A stretch of 64,000 nucleotides of DNA from Comamonadaceae bacterium. GTDB lineage: Bacteria > Pseudomonadota > Gammaproteobacteria > Burkholderiales > Burkholderiaceae_C. The stretch covers positions 248,001 to 312,000 of the forward strand of contig JAJTEW010000001.1 in the NCBI GenBank assembly GCA_021299875.1. Direction: 5' to 3'. The stretch's first letter is position 1, and the number at the start of each line of letters is the position of its first letter. The translations under genes were made by a program, and so were the position numbers. This document shows, one piece after another, positions 1 to 7,835 of this stretch. A model generated the notes under the pieces. It was not told the DNA's origin. It saw only the letters and a program-made list of their open reading frames with translations, and made no database searches.

Positions 1-120
1 TACACTAAATTTCAATAAAGACCCGCAAAATTATCTTTTCTTCGCTGTCCAGGCACCCGTCAGAGGCGGCAAAACCAAGATTCAGTGCCCTTGATCGGTG
101 CGCAGGCACCGCCCAAGCAT

Positions 121-681
121 TCAAGCCACTGCCGCACGCCATTGGCTGAGATCCTCAACCGTGAGTTGACCCATCTTTTGTCGCCAAATGCTGCTATCTG
201 CTTTGAAAAATACGGTAAATGGCAAACCACCCACCGCATTCCCCAAAGATTTGGCCAAACTTGTGCCTTCCAAGCCCGCCAAACCAACCGGGAAAGCCAG
301 GGGTTGTCGCGCCATAAACCGGCGTACCGCACTGGGCTGGTCAATGGCCAAAGCCACCACTTGATGGCCATTCGGGCTGTTTTCACGCCAAAAGGTGTTG
401 ATCATCGGCAACTCTTCAATGCAAGGGGGGCACCAAGTGGCCCAAAAATTCAAAATCAACGGCTTTCCCTTGAATTGAGCCATGCCCAAACCTTCACCTG
501 TGGGGGTCTCAAATTGCTGCGCCCACAACGGATGGCTGGCAACTTGGGCCACCGGTTCTGGCTCAAAACGCCACAGGGCCAAACCCACGCCAGCCACCGC
601 AGCAGCCGCACCTGCACCCCAAATCAAATGACGCCTGGAAGCGTCTGCATTGCGATTGTTCATGGATTGATTTTCTTTCAT
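121..681 (-). CDS. TlpA-family thiol:disulfide oxidoreductase
   Basis: A thioredoxin-fold protein of 186 residues. An N-terminal hydrophobic segment (about residues 18-37) is followed by a TlpA/AhpC-TSA-like domain with the redox motif WCPPC (Cys84, Cys87). It likely reduces or exchanges disulfides on the periplasmic side of the inner membrane. SRRHLI just before the hydrophobic stretch resembles a twin-arginine signal, so Tat export or a membrane anchor are both possible. The ATG at 681 overlaps the stop of the upstream gene (ATGA), which favours this start; a second ATG lies at 663. Downstream, a 6-bp stem (96-111) has no T-tract, so it is a weak terminator candidate. The exact partner (cytochrome c maturation or another substrate) cannot be told. 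Confidence 0.85.
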   Translation of the reverse strand: MKENQSMNNRNADASRRHLIWGAGAAAAVAGVGLALWRFEPEPVAQVASHPLWAQQFETPTGEGLGMAQFKGKPLILNFWATWCPPCIEELPMINTFWRENSPNGHQVVALAIDQPSAVRRFMARQPLAFPVGLAGLEGTSLAKSLGNAVGGLPFTVFFKADSSIWRQKMGQLTVEDLSQWRAAVA

Positions 682-1262
682 GCCGCCAACAGGCGCTTCA
701 ATGCAGCCCAATTCCCCCGGGGCGAGCGGCCTTGTGCATCGGGCAACAAAGCCCCGCGCAAATCATCCAGGTCGTAAATGCGCAGGTGCACACCCACATC
801 TTCACTCAAGGCTTCACAGAAACTGTGCAGGCTCAGCACCTCCACATCGTCCCCGTGCAGGCCGCGCACAGTTTGCACCTCGTAGCGTTGGTTTTGGTTG
901 ATCAGGGCAATTTCGGCCGATTTGGGATCGTCACAAAACAAGGCCAAGTCCACGTCGCACAGGCGGGTGGCCCAACCTTGCCAAACCGCCCCGCCCAAGT
1001 GGGGTCGAAATTCGCTCAAGCGCTCCATCCAAACCAGCGCCAATTCGCGCAAAGCCAGCAACTCGGCGGGCTGCGTGTCGGCGCAAAACAGGGCGATGTA
1101 ATCGCGCACCTCGGCCTCAAGCGCATCGTTGGTGGGCAAAGCGCTGCGGGCGGGCAGGCCCAGTTCTTTCAAGGCGCGGTGCTTGGCAGGACCAAAAGCC
1201 AGGCCTTCCTCCACCACCAAGCGAGCAGCGGTGGCGGCAATTTCAAGGGCAACATCGTTCAT
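678..1262 (-). CDS. Conserved hypothetical, nucleotidyltransferase-like
   Basis: A protein of 194 residues with no signal peptide or membrane segment. The middle holds GGAVWQG, then about ten residues later DVDLALF. This resembles the G-[GS]-x(9-13)-D-x-[DE] core of the DNA polymerase beta-type nucleotidyltransferase fold, but the assignment is by eye. The ATG at 1262 is chosen because the extension to 1295 would leave almost no room between divergent genes. Its 3' end overlaps the TlpA-like gene by four bases, so the two are probably co-translated. It is divergent from mpl (start 1331), so the 68-base gap should carry both promoters. Substrate unknown. Confidence 0.6.
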   Translation of the reverse strand: MNDVALEIAATAARLVVEEGLAFGPAKHRALKELGLPARSALPTNDALEAEVRDYIALFCADTQPAELLALRELALVWMERLSEFRPHLGGAVWQGWATRLCDVDLALFCDDPKSAEIALINQNQRYEVQTVRGLHGDDVEVLSLHSFCEALSEDVGVHLRIYDLDDLRGALLPDAQGRSPRGNWAALKRLLAA

Positions 1263-1330
1263 GGGGGCAGATTGTGCCTGCCCAGAGCGCTGCAAATGAA
1301 CTGCACAGTGTCGCCGCCTAAAATCAGACC

Positions 1331-2698
1331 ATGCATATTCATATTCTGGGCATTTGTGGCACCTTCATGGGTGGTTTGGCGGCTCTGGCGCGAGAAGCCG
1401 GGCATCGGGTCACCGGTTGTGACGCTGGCGTTTACCCGCCGATGAGCGACCAGCTGCGCGCCCTGAACATCGAGCTGATTGAGGGTTTTGGCGCCGACCA
1501 GATGGCCCTCCAACCCGACATGTTCGTCGTTGGCAACGTGGTCAGTCGCGCACGCCTGCCTGACGACACTGCGAAGTTTCCGCTGATGGAAGCCATTTTG
1601 GACTCTGGCGCGCCTTACACCAGCGGCCCCCAGTGGCTGGCCGAACAGGTTCTGCAAGGCCGCCATGTGCTGGCAGTAGCGGGCACACATGGCAAAACCA
1701 CCACCACCTCGATGTTGGCCTGGGTGCTGGAGCAAGCCGGTTTGCAACCGGGCTTTCTGGTCGGCGGCGTGCCGCTCAACTTTGGCGTGTCGGCCCGTCT
1801 GGGTGGTGGAAAGTTTTTCGTGATCGAAGCCGACGAGTACGACACGGCCTTTTTTGACAAGCGCAGCAAGTTCGTGCATTACCGCCCGCGCACCGTTATC
1901 CTGAACAACTTGGAATTCGACCACGCCGACATTTTTGACGATCTGGCCGCCATCGAGCGCCAGTTTCACCACCTGATGCGCACCGTGCCTGGCTCGGGCC
2001 GGGTGGTCGTCAATGGCCTGGAAGAAAGCCTGACCCGCGTTCTGGGCCAGGGCTGCTGGAGTGAAGTGCGCACATTTGGTTCGGCCGTGAGTGATTTTTT
2101 GGCCGAAGGCGAGCCCTCGCATTTCAAGGTCTTGCAAGCCGGTCAGTCTGTGGCCGAAGTGCAGTGGGCCATTGGCGGCGTGCACAACCAGCTCAACGCC
2201 TTGGCCACGATGGCCGCTGCCGAGCATGTGTGCGTGAGCCCCACGGTGGCAGCGCAAGCGCTGGCCAGCTTTGAAAACGTCAAACGCCGCATGGAAGTGC
2301 GCGGCATGGTGAACGGCGTCACCGTTTACGACGATTTCGCCCACCACCCCACCGCGATCCGCACCACCGTCAACGGCCTGCGCCGTCAGGTGGGCCGGGC
2401 GCGCATCCTGGCGATCTTTGAGCCGCGCAGCAACACCATGAAACTGGGCACCATGAAAGCCCAGTTGCCTTGGAGCTTGGAAGAAGCCGATTTGGCGTTT
2501 TGCCATTCAGGTGGCTTGGGCTGGGACGCCGAAGCCGCGCTCGCGTCCATGGGCCATAAAACGCAAGTGGGCGCCAACATTGACGAGGTCATTGCCCAAG
2601 TTCTGGCGCAAGTGCGGCCAGGCGACCACCTGCTGTGCATGAGCAATAGCGGGTTTGGCGGCATCCATGCCAAGCTGCTGGAAGCCTTGGCCAACTGA
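1331..2698 (+). CDS. mpl: UDP-N-acetylmuramate:L-Ala-gamma-D-Glu-meso-DAP ligase (murein recycling)
   Basis: Mpl is a cytoplasmic Mur-ligase-family enzyme. It joins the recycled tripeptide L-Ala-gamma-D-Glu-meso-DAP directly to UDP-MurNAc, short-cutting peptidoglycan synthesis. At 455 residues it has the usual length. The N-terminus has the Mpl-type motif HILGICGTFMGG, the ATP loop is GTHGKTTT at about residues 118-125, and EADEYDTAF and the C-terminal FEPRSNT region are also present. Mpl rather than MurC is favoured by GICGTFMGG and by the lack of a neighbouring mur/fts cluster. No strong ribosome-binding site precedes the ATG. Confidence 0.93.
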   Translation: MHIHILGICGTFMGGLAALAREAGHRVTGCDAGVYPPMSDQLRALNIELIEGFGADQMALQPDMFVVGNVVSRARLPDDTAKFPLMEAILDSGAPYTSGPQWLAEQVLQGRHVLAVAGTHGKTTTTSMLAWVLEQAGLQPGFLVGGVPLNFGVSARLGGGKFFVIEADEYDTAFFDKRSKFVHYRPRTVILNNLEFDHADIFDDLAAIERQFHHLMRTVPGSGRVVVNGLEESLTRVLGQGCWSEVRTFGSAVSDFLAEGEPSHFKVLQAGQSVAEVQWAIGGVHNQLNALATMAAAEHVCVSPTVAAQALASFENVKRRMEVRGMVNGVTVYDDFAHHPTAIRTTVNGLRRQVGRARILAIFEPRSNTMKLGTMKAQLPWSLEEADLAFCHSGGLGWDAEAALASMGHKTQVGANIDEVIAQVLAQVRPGDHLLCMSNSGFGGIHAKLLEALAN

Positions 2699-2769
2699 TT
2701 TCTGCCAGCCATTGCATCGGCCTGTGGCGTCGGACCAGAAGGTTCGACCTGCCAAAATCCAACTGTCCC

Positions 2770-2796
2770 ACAAAGCCCGCGTTGCGCAGGCTTTGT
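2770..2796. terminator. Stem-loop between convergent mpl and DAHP synthase genes
   Basis: ACAAAGCC (2770-2777) pairs with GGCTTTGT (2789-2796), and an inner GCG/CGC adds to the stem. It sits between two converging genes, as expected for a shared terminator, but the T-tracts on both sides are poor. Confidence 0.5.
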
Positions 2797-2827
2797 TCAC
2801 AACGTCAACCCCAACAGAGGCTCAGGC

Positions 2828-3949
2828 TCAGCGGGCGCGTCGCGCCTTGACCGCGTCCGACAGCACCTGCAACACGCCTTCGCTGTCGTCCCAACCGATG
2901 CAGGCGTCGGTGATGCTCTGGCCGTAGGTCAGCTTTGCCAAGTCGTGCTGTCCTGGCGTGAACTTCTGGGCACCGTCTTTCAGGTGGCTTTCGACCATGA
3001 CGCCGAACACCTGGCGCGAGCCACCGCCGATTTGCGCAGCGATGTCCTTGGCCACATCGATCTGGCGCTCATGTTTTTTGCTGCTGTTGGCGTGGCTGCA
3101 GTCGACCATCAGGGTGGCGGGCAACTTGGCGGCTTCAAGCTCCTTGCAAGCCGCAGCCACGCTTTCAGCGTCGTAGTTGGGGGCTTTGCCGCCGCGCAAA
3201 ATCACGTGGCAGTCTTGGTTGCCCTGAGTCTGCACGATGGCGACCTGGCCATTTTTGTGCACCGACAAAAAGTGGTGGCCACGGGCAGCAGCTTGGATCG
3301 CATCGGTCGCGATTTTGATGTTGCCGTCGGTGCCATTCTTGAAGCCGATGGGCGCCGACAGGCCTGAAGCCAGTTCGCGGTGCACCTGGCTTTCAGTGGT
3401 TCGCGCGCCGATAGCACCCCAGCTGATCAGGTCGCCGATGTACTGGGGCGAGATCACGTCGAGGAACTCGCTGCCAGCGGGCAGACCCTGGCGGTTGATC
3501 TCGATCAGCAGCTGGCGTGCGATGCGCAGGCCTTCGTCGATGCGGTAGCTCTCGTCCAAGTAGGGGTCGTTGATCAGGCCCTTCCAGCCCACGGTGGTGC
3601 GGGGCTTTTCAAAGTACACGCGCATCACGATCTCCAGTGTGCCGGCGTACTTGTCTCGCAGGGGTTTGAGGCGACGGGCGTAATCGAGAGCCGCTGCAGG
3701 GTCGTGGATCGAGCAGGGACCAATGATGACCAGCAGACGGTCGTCTTGACCGTGCACGATTTTTTGAATGGCTTTGCGGGTATTGGCGATCAAAGTTTCC
3801 GTGGCCGTGCCAGCAATCGGAAAAAAGCGGATCAAATGTTCTGGCGGGGGGAGCACGGTGATGTCCTTGATGCGTTCGTCGTCGGTCTGGCCTTTGCGGT
3901 CGGCTGCATTCGGATACCAGCTTTCGGGGGCTGCGGTTTTGGCGTTCAT
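2828..3949 (-). CDS. aroG: 3-deoxy-7-phosphoheptulonate (DAHP) synthase, class I
   Basis: Catalyses the first step of the shikimate pathway, condensing phosphoenolpyruvate with erythrose 4-phosphate. The 373-residue protein matches the AroF/G/H family in length. GPCSIHD (metal-ligand Cys79), FEKPRTT (residues 113-119) and the C-terminal DCSHANSSK motif are visible. The ATG at 3949 follows a good AGGAG site; the reading frame stays open upstream but only across the regulatory leader. Expression is probably controlled by attenuation through an aromatic-rich leader peptide and terminator at 3979-4109, directly upstream. Which aromatic amino acid feedback-inhibits the enzyme cannot be read with certainty. 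It lies downstream of tldD on the same strand but with its own leader. Confidence 0.95.
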   Translation of the reverse strand: MNAKTAAPESWYPNAADRKGQTDDERIKDITVLPPPEHLIRFFPIAGTATETLIANTRKAIQKIVHGQDDRLLVIIGPCSIHDPAAALDYARRLKPLRDKYAGTLEIVMRVYFEKPRTTVGWKGLINDPYLDESYRIDEGLRIARQLLIEINRQGLPAGSEFLDVISPQYIGDLISWGAIGARTTESQVHRELASGLSAPIGFKNGTDGNIKIATDAIQAAARGHHFLSVHKNGQVAIVQTQGNQDCHVILRGGKAPNYDAESVAAACKELEAAKLPATLMVDCSHANSSKKHERQIDVAKDIAAQIGGGSRQVFGVMVESHLKDGAQKFTPGQHDLAKLTYGQSITDACIGWDDSEGVLQVLSDAVKARRAR

Positions 3950-3978
3950 CGTGGACTCCTCGGATTGAAAAACAGGTG

Positions 3979-4011
3979 AAAAAAAACCGCCGGGCTTTGG
4001 GGCTCCGGCGG
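3979..4011 (-). terminator. Attenuator terminator in the DAHP synthase leader
   Basis: On the minus strand CCGCCGG (4005-4011) and CCGGCGG (3987-3993) form a 7-bp GC-only stem with an 11-base loop. Eight T follow immediately (3979-3986). It lies between the leader peptide and the AGGAG site of the DAHP synthase gene, inside the transcript that must be read to express it. This is the position of an attenuator rather than an end-of-gene terminator. Confidence 0.85.
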
Positions 4012-4062
4012 TGTGTGTCGAGATGTTCGGGTGCTTATGCGCTCGCCTCTCGTCCGCCGGGG
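4003..4062 (-). promoter_or_regulatory. Antiterminator pairing (regions 2:3 of the attenuator)
   Basis: CCCCGGCGG at 4054-4062 (minus-strand reading, inside leader codons 16-19) is complementary over seven bases to CCGCCGGAG at 4003-4011, the 5' arm of the terminator. The two pairings are mutually exclusive. This gives the classic choice: a ribosome stalled at the upstream aromatic codons leaves the antiterminator free to form, while a ribosome reaching the stop codon lets the terminator form. Inferred from complementarity by eye; no folding energy was computed. Confidence 0.65.
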
Positions 4063-4109
4063 ACTGAGAACCAAAAGTAAAAAAAGTAAAAAGCGATGCG
4101 CAAAGACAT
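4035..4109 (-). CDS. Aromatic-rich attenuation leader peptide upstream of DAHP synthase
   Basis: A 24-codon reading frame, starting ATG at 4109 and ending TAA at 4035. Residues 7-14 are FYFFYFWF: five Phe, two Tyr and one Trp in eight consecutive codons. The composition, the small size, and the position 24 bases before a GC-rich stem with a T8 run all match leader peptides that sense charged tRNA in attenuated biosynthetic operons (trpL, pheL type). Phe codons dominate, so tRNA-Phe is the likeliest signal, with Tyr and Trp contributing. No good Shine-Dalgarno precedes the ATG; see the promoter entry for a possible leaderless start. Confidence 0.8.
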   Translation of the reverse strand: MSLRIAFYFFYFWFSVPGGREASA

Positions 4110-4117
4110 GGTCTCAA

Positions 4118-4146
4118 TGTATCACAGCTGAATGACGGTGCATCAA
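4118..4146 (-). promoter_or_regulatory. Candidate promoter of the DAHP synthase leader
   Basis: On the minus strand TTGATG (4141-4146) and GATACA (4118-4123) are separated by 17 bases, and TG one base before the -10 gives an extended -10 element. Matches are moderate. Transcription would begin around 4110-4112, one to three bases before the leader ATG, so the leader peptide would be translated from a nearly leaderless end. Read-through from tldD is the alternative. Confidence 0.35.
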
Positions 4147-4198
4147 AGGGCAATCCGGGGACAAACCCGCAGGCCCGCTGAAAGCGTCTGGTGATGGG

Positions 4199-5668
4199 TC
4201 AGGCGGTCCCGCCCACGGTCAGGCCGTCAATGCGCAGCGTGGGTTGCCCCACGCCTACTGGCACGCTCTGGCCTTCCTTGCCGCAAGTGCCCACGCCCGA
4301 ATCGAGCTTCATGTCGTTGCCGATCATGCTGATCTTCTTGAGCGACTCGGGGCCACTGCCGATCAGGGTGGCACCTTTGACGGGGTATTGAATCTTGCCG
4401 TTTTCCACCCAGTAGGCCTGGCTGGCCGAGAACACGAACTTGCCGCTGGTGATGTCGACCTGGCCGCCCGCAAAGTTGGTGGCGTACAGGCCCTTTTTGA
4501 TGCTGGCCACAATCTCTTCGGGGCTCTTGTCGCCGCCCAGCATGTAGGTGTTGGTCATGCGCGGCATGGGCACGTGGGCATAGCTCTCGCGGCGGCCATT
4601 GCCCGTGGGCTTGACGCCCATCAAACGGGCATTCATCGAATCTTGGATGTAGCCGCGCAAGATGCCATCTTCGATCAGCACATTCTTCTGGCTGGCGTGG
4701 CCTTCGTCGTCCACGTTGAGCGAGCCGCGGCGGTCGGCAATGGTGCCGTCGTCGAGCACGGTGACCCCCTTGGCCGCTACGCGCTGGCCGATGCGGCCAC
4801 TGAAGGCGCTCGAGCCCTTGCGGTTGAAGTCGCCTTCTAGACCATGGCCTACCGCCTCGTGCAAGAGCACACCCGGCCAGCCACTGCCCAGCACCACCGT
4901 CATCTCGCCTGCGGGCGCAGGGCGGGCTTCCAGGTTGATGAGCGCGGCCGACACGGCTTCTTGCACATAGCTCTCGACCATGCCGTCGTCAAAGTAAGCC
5001 AGTCCAAAGCGACCACCGCCGCCTGCGCTGCCCACTTCGCGGCGGCCGTTTTGCTCGGCGATCACCGTGACCGACAGGCGAATCAAAGGGCGCACGTCGG
5101 CGGCCAGCGTGCCGTCGGCGCGCGCCACCATCACCACATCGTATTCGGTGGCCAAACCCGCCATGACCTGCACCACGCGCGGGTCCTTGGCTCGGGCCAT
5201 TTTTTCGACGCGGCCCAGCAAATTCACCTTGGCCGTGCTGTCCAGGGTGGACATCGGGTCGAGCGAGGGGTAGAGCGAGCGGCTGGCCGAAATTTTGCGT
5301 GCAGGCACCTTGATGCGCTTGTTTTGCGTGGCCTGCGCGATGGTGCGCACCGTCATGGCGGCGTCCATCAAGGAGGCTTCTGAAATGTCGTCGGAGTAAG
5401 CGAAGGCGGTTTTTTCGCCCGACACCGCACGCACGCCCACCCCTTGGTCGATGCTGAAGCTGCCGGTCTTGACGATGCCTTCTTCGAGGCTCCAGCCTTC
5501 AGACCGGGTGTATTGAAAATACAGGTCTGCGTCGTCGACCTGGTGGGTCTGAATGGCAGACAGCGCCCGGCTCAGATGGGTTTCATCCAGGCCAAAAGGC
5601 TCAAGCAAGAGAGACCTGGCCGTGGCCAAGCGTTCGATGGTGGGTTCGCGTGAAATCATGGTGTTCAT
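4199..5668 (-). CDS. tldD: Metalloprotease TldD
   Basis: TldD forms a heterodimeric zinc protease with TldE/PmbA. It trims unfolded or modified peptides in the cytoplasm (known from microcin B17 maturation and CcdA degradation). The protein has about 489 residues, a normal length. The zinc-binding motif HEAVGHGLEGD lies near residue 268, and the glycine-rich C-terminal half (GVGTCGKEGQ) is typical. Start is the ATG at 5668; a GTG nine bases upstream is the alternative. The TldE partner is not in this window. It lies between the dehydrogenase gene and the DAHP synthase leader on the same strand. Confidence 0.95.
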   Translation of the reverse strand: MNTMISREPTIERLATARSLLLEPFGLDETHLSRALSAIQTHQVDDADLYFQYTRSEGWSLEEGIVKTGSFSIDQGVGVRAVSGEKTAFAYSDDISEASLMDAAMTVRTIAQATQNKRIKVPARKISASRSLYPSLDPMSTLDSTAKVNLLGRVEKMARAKDPRVVQVMAGLATEYDVVMVARADGTLAADVRPLIRLSVTVIAEQNGRREVGSAGGGGRFGLAYFDDGMVESYVQEAVSAALINLEARPAPAGEMTVVLGSGWPGVLLHEAVGHGLEGDFNRKGSSAFSGRIGQRVAAKGVTVLDDGTIADRRGSLNVDDEGHASQKNVLIEDGILRGYIQDSMNARLMGVKPTGNGRRESYAHVPMPRMTNTYMLGGDKSPEEIVASIKKGLYATNFAGGQVDITSGKFVFSASQAYWVENGKIQYPVKGATLIGSGPESLKKISMIGNDMKLDSGVGTCGKEGQSVPVGVGQPTLRIDGLTVGGTA

Positions 5669-5756
5669 TGTAGGCACGGATCAAGACCCTTGCCTGATCC
5701 GGTGTGCGCATCGCCCAAGATGCCCGAGAACCTGACGGGCCCTGCTGCGCCAGCAT

Positions 5757-6644
5757 TCAACGTTGGCGCATCAGTTGCAGCAGAGCGGCATCGTCCAACT
5801 GGGCCAAGCCCTGCGCCATCGCCTGCGCAAACAGGTCTCGCGCCAAACGGCCCAATGGCGGGTCGTAGGCGACTTCGTCGGCCGCAGAAACGGCCAGCCC
5901 CGTGTCCTTGCCGAGCAAACTGACGTGTGCTCGGGGTTCAAAGTCACCGGCCAAAGCACGCCACATGCGGTCGGAGCCCACCCAGCTTTGGCCACTGGAA
6001 GCCTCAATGACCGACAAGGTCATTGCCGGATCCAGACCCAAGCGCTCTGCCAAAGCCAGCGCCTCGGCAGCACCAGCCAAATTGACCGCGGCCAGCAGGT
6101 TGTTGACCAATTTGGTGCGTGCGCCATCGCCAGCACGTACCCCCACACGAAACACCTGCTGACTCAAAGCAGCCAGCAAATTTTGGCTTCTCTGCCACAC
6201 CGGCTCGGAACAGGCCACCATCAAACTCATGGTCCCTTGTCTGGCGCGCAAAGGGCCGCCAGACATGGGCGCGTCCATGCAATCGACGCCGCGCTCGGCC
6301 AAACGTTCGGCTTGGGTTTGCACCGTCTTCGGGCCCAAAGTGGGGCACAGCATCACCGTCTGGCCAGGTTGGAGTGCAGGGCCAGCACCATCCTCACCCC
6401 ACAAAACCGCCTCGGTTTGCGCAGCTTCCACGACAGCGATCAAGAGCACACCATCGGGTGTCAAACGGTGGGCTGCATCACGCGGCGATGCCAGTGGCAA
6501 AGCACCATGCGCCAAAGCCTTCGCCTGGGCTTGGGGATCGGTGTCATACACACCCACCGACCAAGCCAAGTCTCGCAAACGCGCGAGCATGGCGCCGCCC
6601 ATATTGCCTGCGCCTGCGACCACCACAGGCAAAAAAGTGCTCAT
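5757..6644 (-). CDS. NAD(P)-dependent beta-hydroxyacid dehydrogenase (HIBADH family)
   Basis: A 295-residue soluble enzyme of the 3-hydroxyisobutyrate dehydrogenase family. The N-terminal Rossmann motif is VAGAGNMGGAM, the substrate-binding signature is DAPMSGGPLRARQG, and the catalytic Lys lies in TKLVNNL. The family oxidises or reduces 3-hydroxy acids such as 3-hydroxyisobutyrate, tartronate semialdehyde or succinic semialdehyde; which one cannot be decided here. The ATG overlaps the end of rodA by four bases, so it is probably translated with rodA, though no functional link is evident. Confidence 0.85.
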   Translation of the reverse strand: MSTFLPVVVAGAGNMGGAMLARLRDLAWSVGVYDTDPQAQAKALAHGALPLASPRDAAHRLTPDGVLLIAVVEAAQTEAVLWGEDGAGPALQPGQTVMLCPTLGPKTVQTQAERLAERGVDCMDAPMSGGPLRARQGTMSLMVACSEPVWQRSQNLLAALSQQVFRVGVRAGDGARTKLVNNLLAAVNLAGAAEALALAERLGLDPAMTLSVIEASSGQSWVGSDRMWRALAGDFEPRAHVSLLGKDTGLAVSAADEVAYDPPLGRLARDLFAQAMAQGLAQLDDAALLQLMRQR

Positions 6645-7822
6645 GTTTGCACCAACTGTTTGGATTTGGCAATCGACATCAAAATACCCAAAGCCAAGCC
6701 CAAGGTGACCATGGCCGTTCCCCCGTAACTGATGAAGGGCAAAGGCACACCGACCACGGGCAAGATGCCACTGACCATGCCCATGTTGACAAAGGCGTAG
6801 GTGAAAAAGATGGTGGCCATGCTGCCGGCCAACAAGCGGCTGAACAAGGTGGGCGCTTGCATGGCAATGACCAAAGCACGGTAGATTAAAAAGAAGAAGC
6901 TAGCGAGCAAGACCAAGCCACCCAACAGGCCGAACTCTTCGCCAAAGGCCGCAAAAATAAAGTCGGTGGTGCGCTCAGGAATGAACTCGAGGTGGGTTTG
7001 CGTCCCTTGCATGAAGCCTTTTCCCCACAGCCCGCCCGAACCAATCGCAATCATGCCCTGAATGATGTGAAAGCCTTTGCCCAGCGGATCCCGCCCTGGG
7101 TCGAGCAAGGTACACACCCTTTGCCGCTGGTACTCGTGCAAAACGTGCCAATCCACACCCGGCAGGCACAAGCTGGGTTCCATGACGACCAACACCACCA
7201 TGCCGACCAAACCCAAAACAACCGGCGGCACAATCCAACGCCAATGCAAGCCTGCAAAAAAAATCACCGACAAACCCGCGGCCAGCACCAGCAACGAGGT
7301 CCCCAAATCCGGTTGCTTCATGATGAGTCCGACAGGCACCAACAAAATCACGATCGCCACAGCGAAATCAGACATCCTCACTTGTCCCTCTCGCTTTTGA
7401 AACCAAGCGGCCAACATCAACGGCAAAGCGATTTTTAAAATCTCGCTGGGCTGTATCACCACCCCCAAATTGATCCAACGGGTGGAGCCCTTTTTGGTGA
7501 TGCCAAACAGCGCCACGGCCACCAACAGCACCACGCCCACGGCATAGATCGGCAGCGCCCAAGCCATCATTTTGGAGGGCGGAATTTGCGCCACCACCAT
7601 CATGATCACGCCCGCAATCAACATGTTGCGGCCATGGTCCACAAAGCGGGTACCGTGGTCAAAACCGGCCGAATACATGACCAACAGCCCCAACCCCACC
7701 AAGCAACCCACAGCCACAGCCAACGGACCGTCAAAACCCTTAAACAAGCGCCAAAGCTGTTGGGCCAGGGTGGGCTTTTGAAAGACGGACCCCTTGAACA
7801 AGGGCGGTTGTCGGGCAATCAT
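6641..7822 (-). CDS. rodA: Peptidoglycan glycosyltransferase RodA (SEDS family)
   Basis: A polytopic inner-membrane protein of 393 residues that polymerises lipid II for side-wall synthesis with PBP2 and sets rod shape. SEDS features are visible: several hydrophobic helices, KKGSTRWINLG after the early helices, QPDLGTS, and near the C-terminus GVPLPFISYGGTAM. RodA rather than FtsW is favoured by SGILPVVGVPLPFISYGG and the overall length. mrdA (PBP2) and mre genes are not adjacent on this side; gpsA lies 13 bases upstream on the same strand. Confidence 0.93.
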   Translation of the reverse strand: MIARQPPLFKGSVFQKPTLAQQLWRLFKGFDGPLAVAVGCLVGLGLLVMYSAGFDHGTRFVDHGRNMLIAGVIMMVVAQIPPSKMMAWALPIYAVGVVLLVAVALFGITKKGSTRWINLGVVIQPSEILKIALPLMLAAWFQKREGQVRMSDFAVAIVILLVPVGLIMKQPDLGTSLLVLAAGLSVIFFAGLHWRWIVPPVVLGLVGMVVLVVMEPSLCLPGVDWHVLHEYQRQRVCTLLDPGRDPLGKGFHIIQGMIAIGSGGLWGKGFMQGTQTHLEFIPERTTDFIFAAFGEEFGLLGGLVLLASFFFLIYRALVIAMQAPTLFSRLLAGSMATIFFTYAFVNMGMVSGILPVVGVPLPFISYGGTAMVTLGLALGILMSIAKSKQLVQT

Positions 7823-7835
7823 GGCGGGCTAGGGC

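Noticed and set aside
96-111. Stem CGGTGC/GCACCG downstream of the TlpA-like gene as a terminator
   Set aside because: Only 6 bp and no T-tract on the minus strand; mentioned in the gene entry but not listed as a terminator.
1259-2506. Minus-strand frame of 415 codons opposite mpl
   Set aside because: Antisense to mpl; composition dominated by His, Ala and Gln with no motif.
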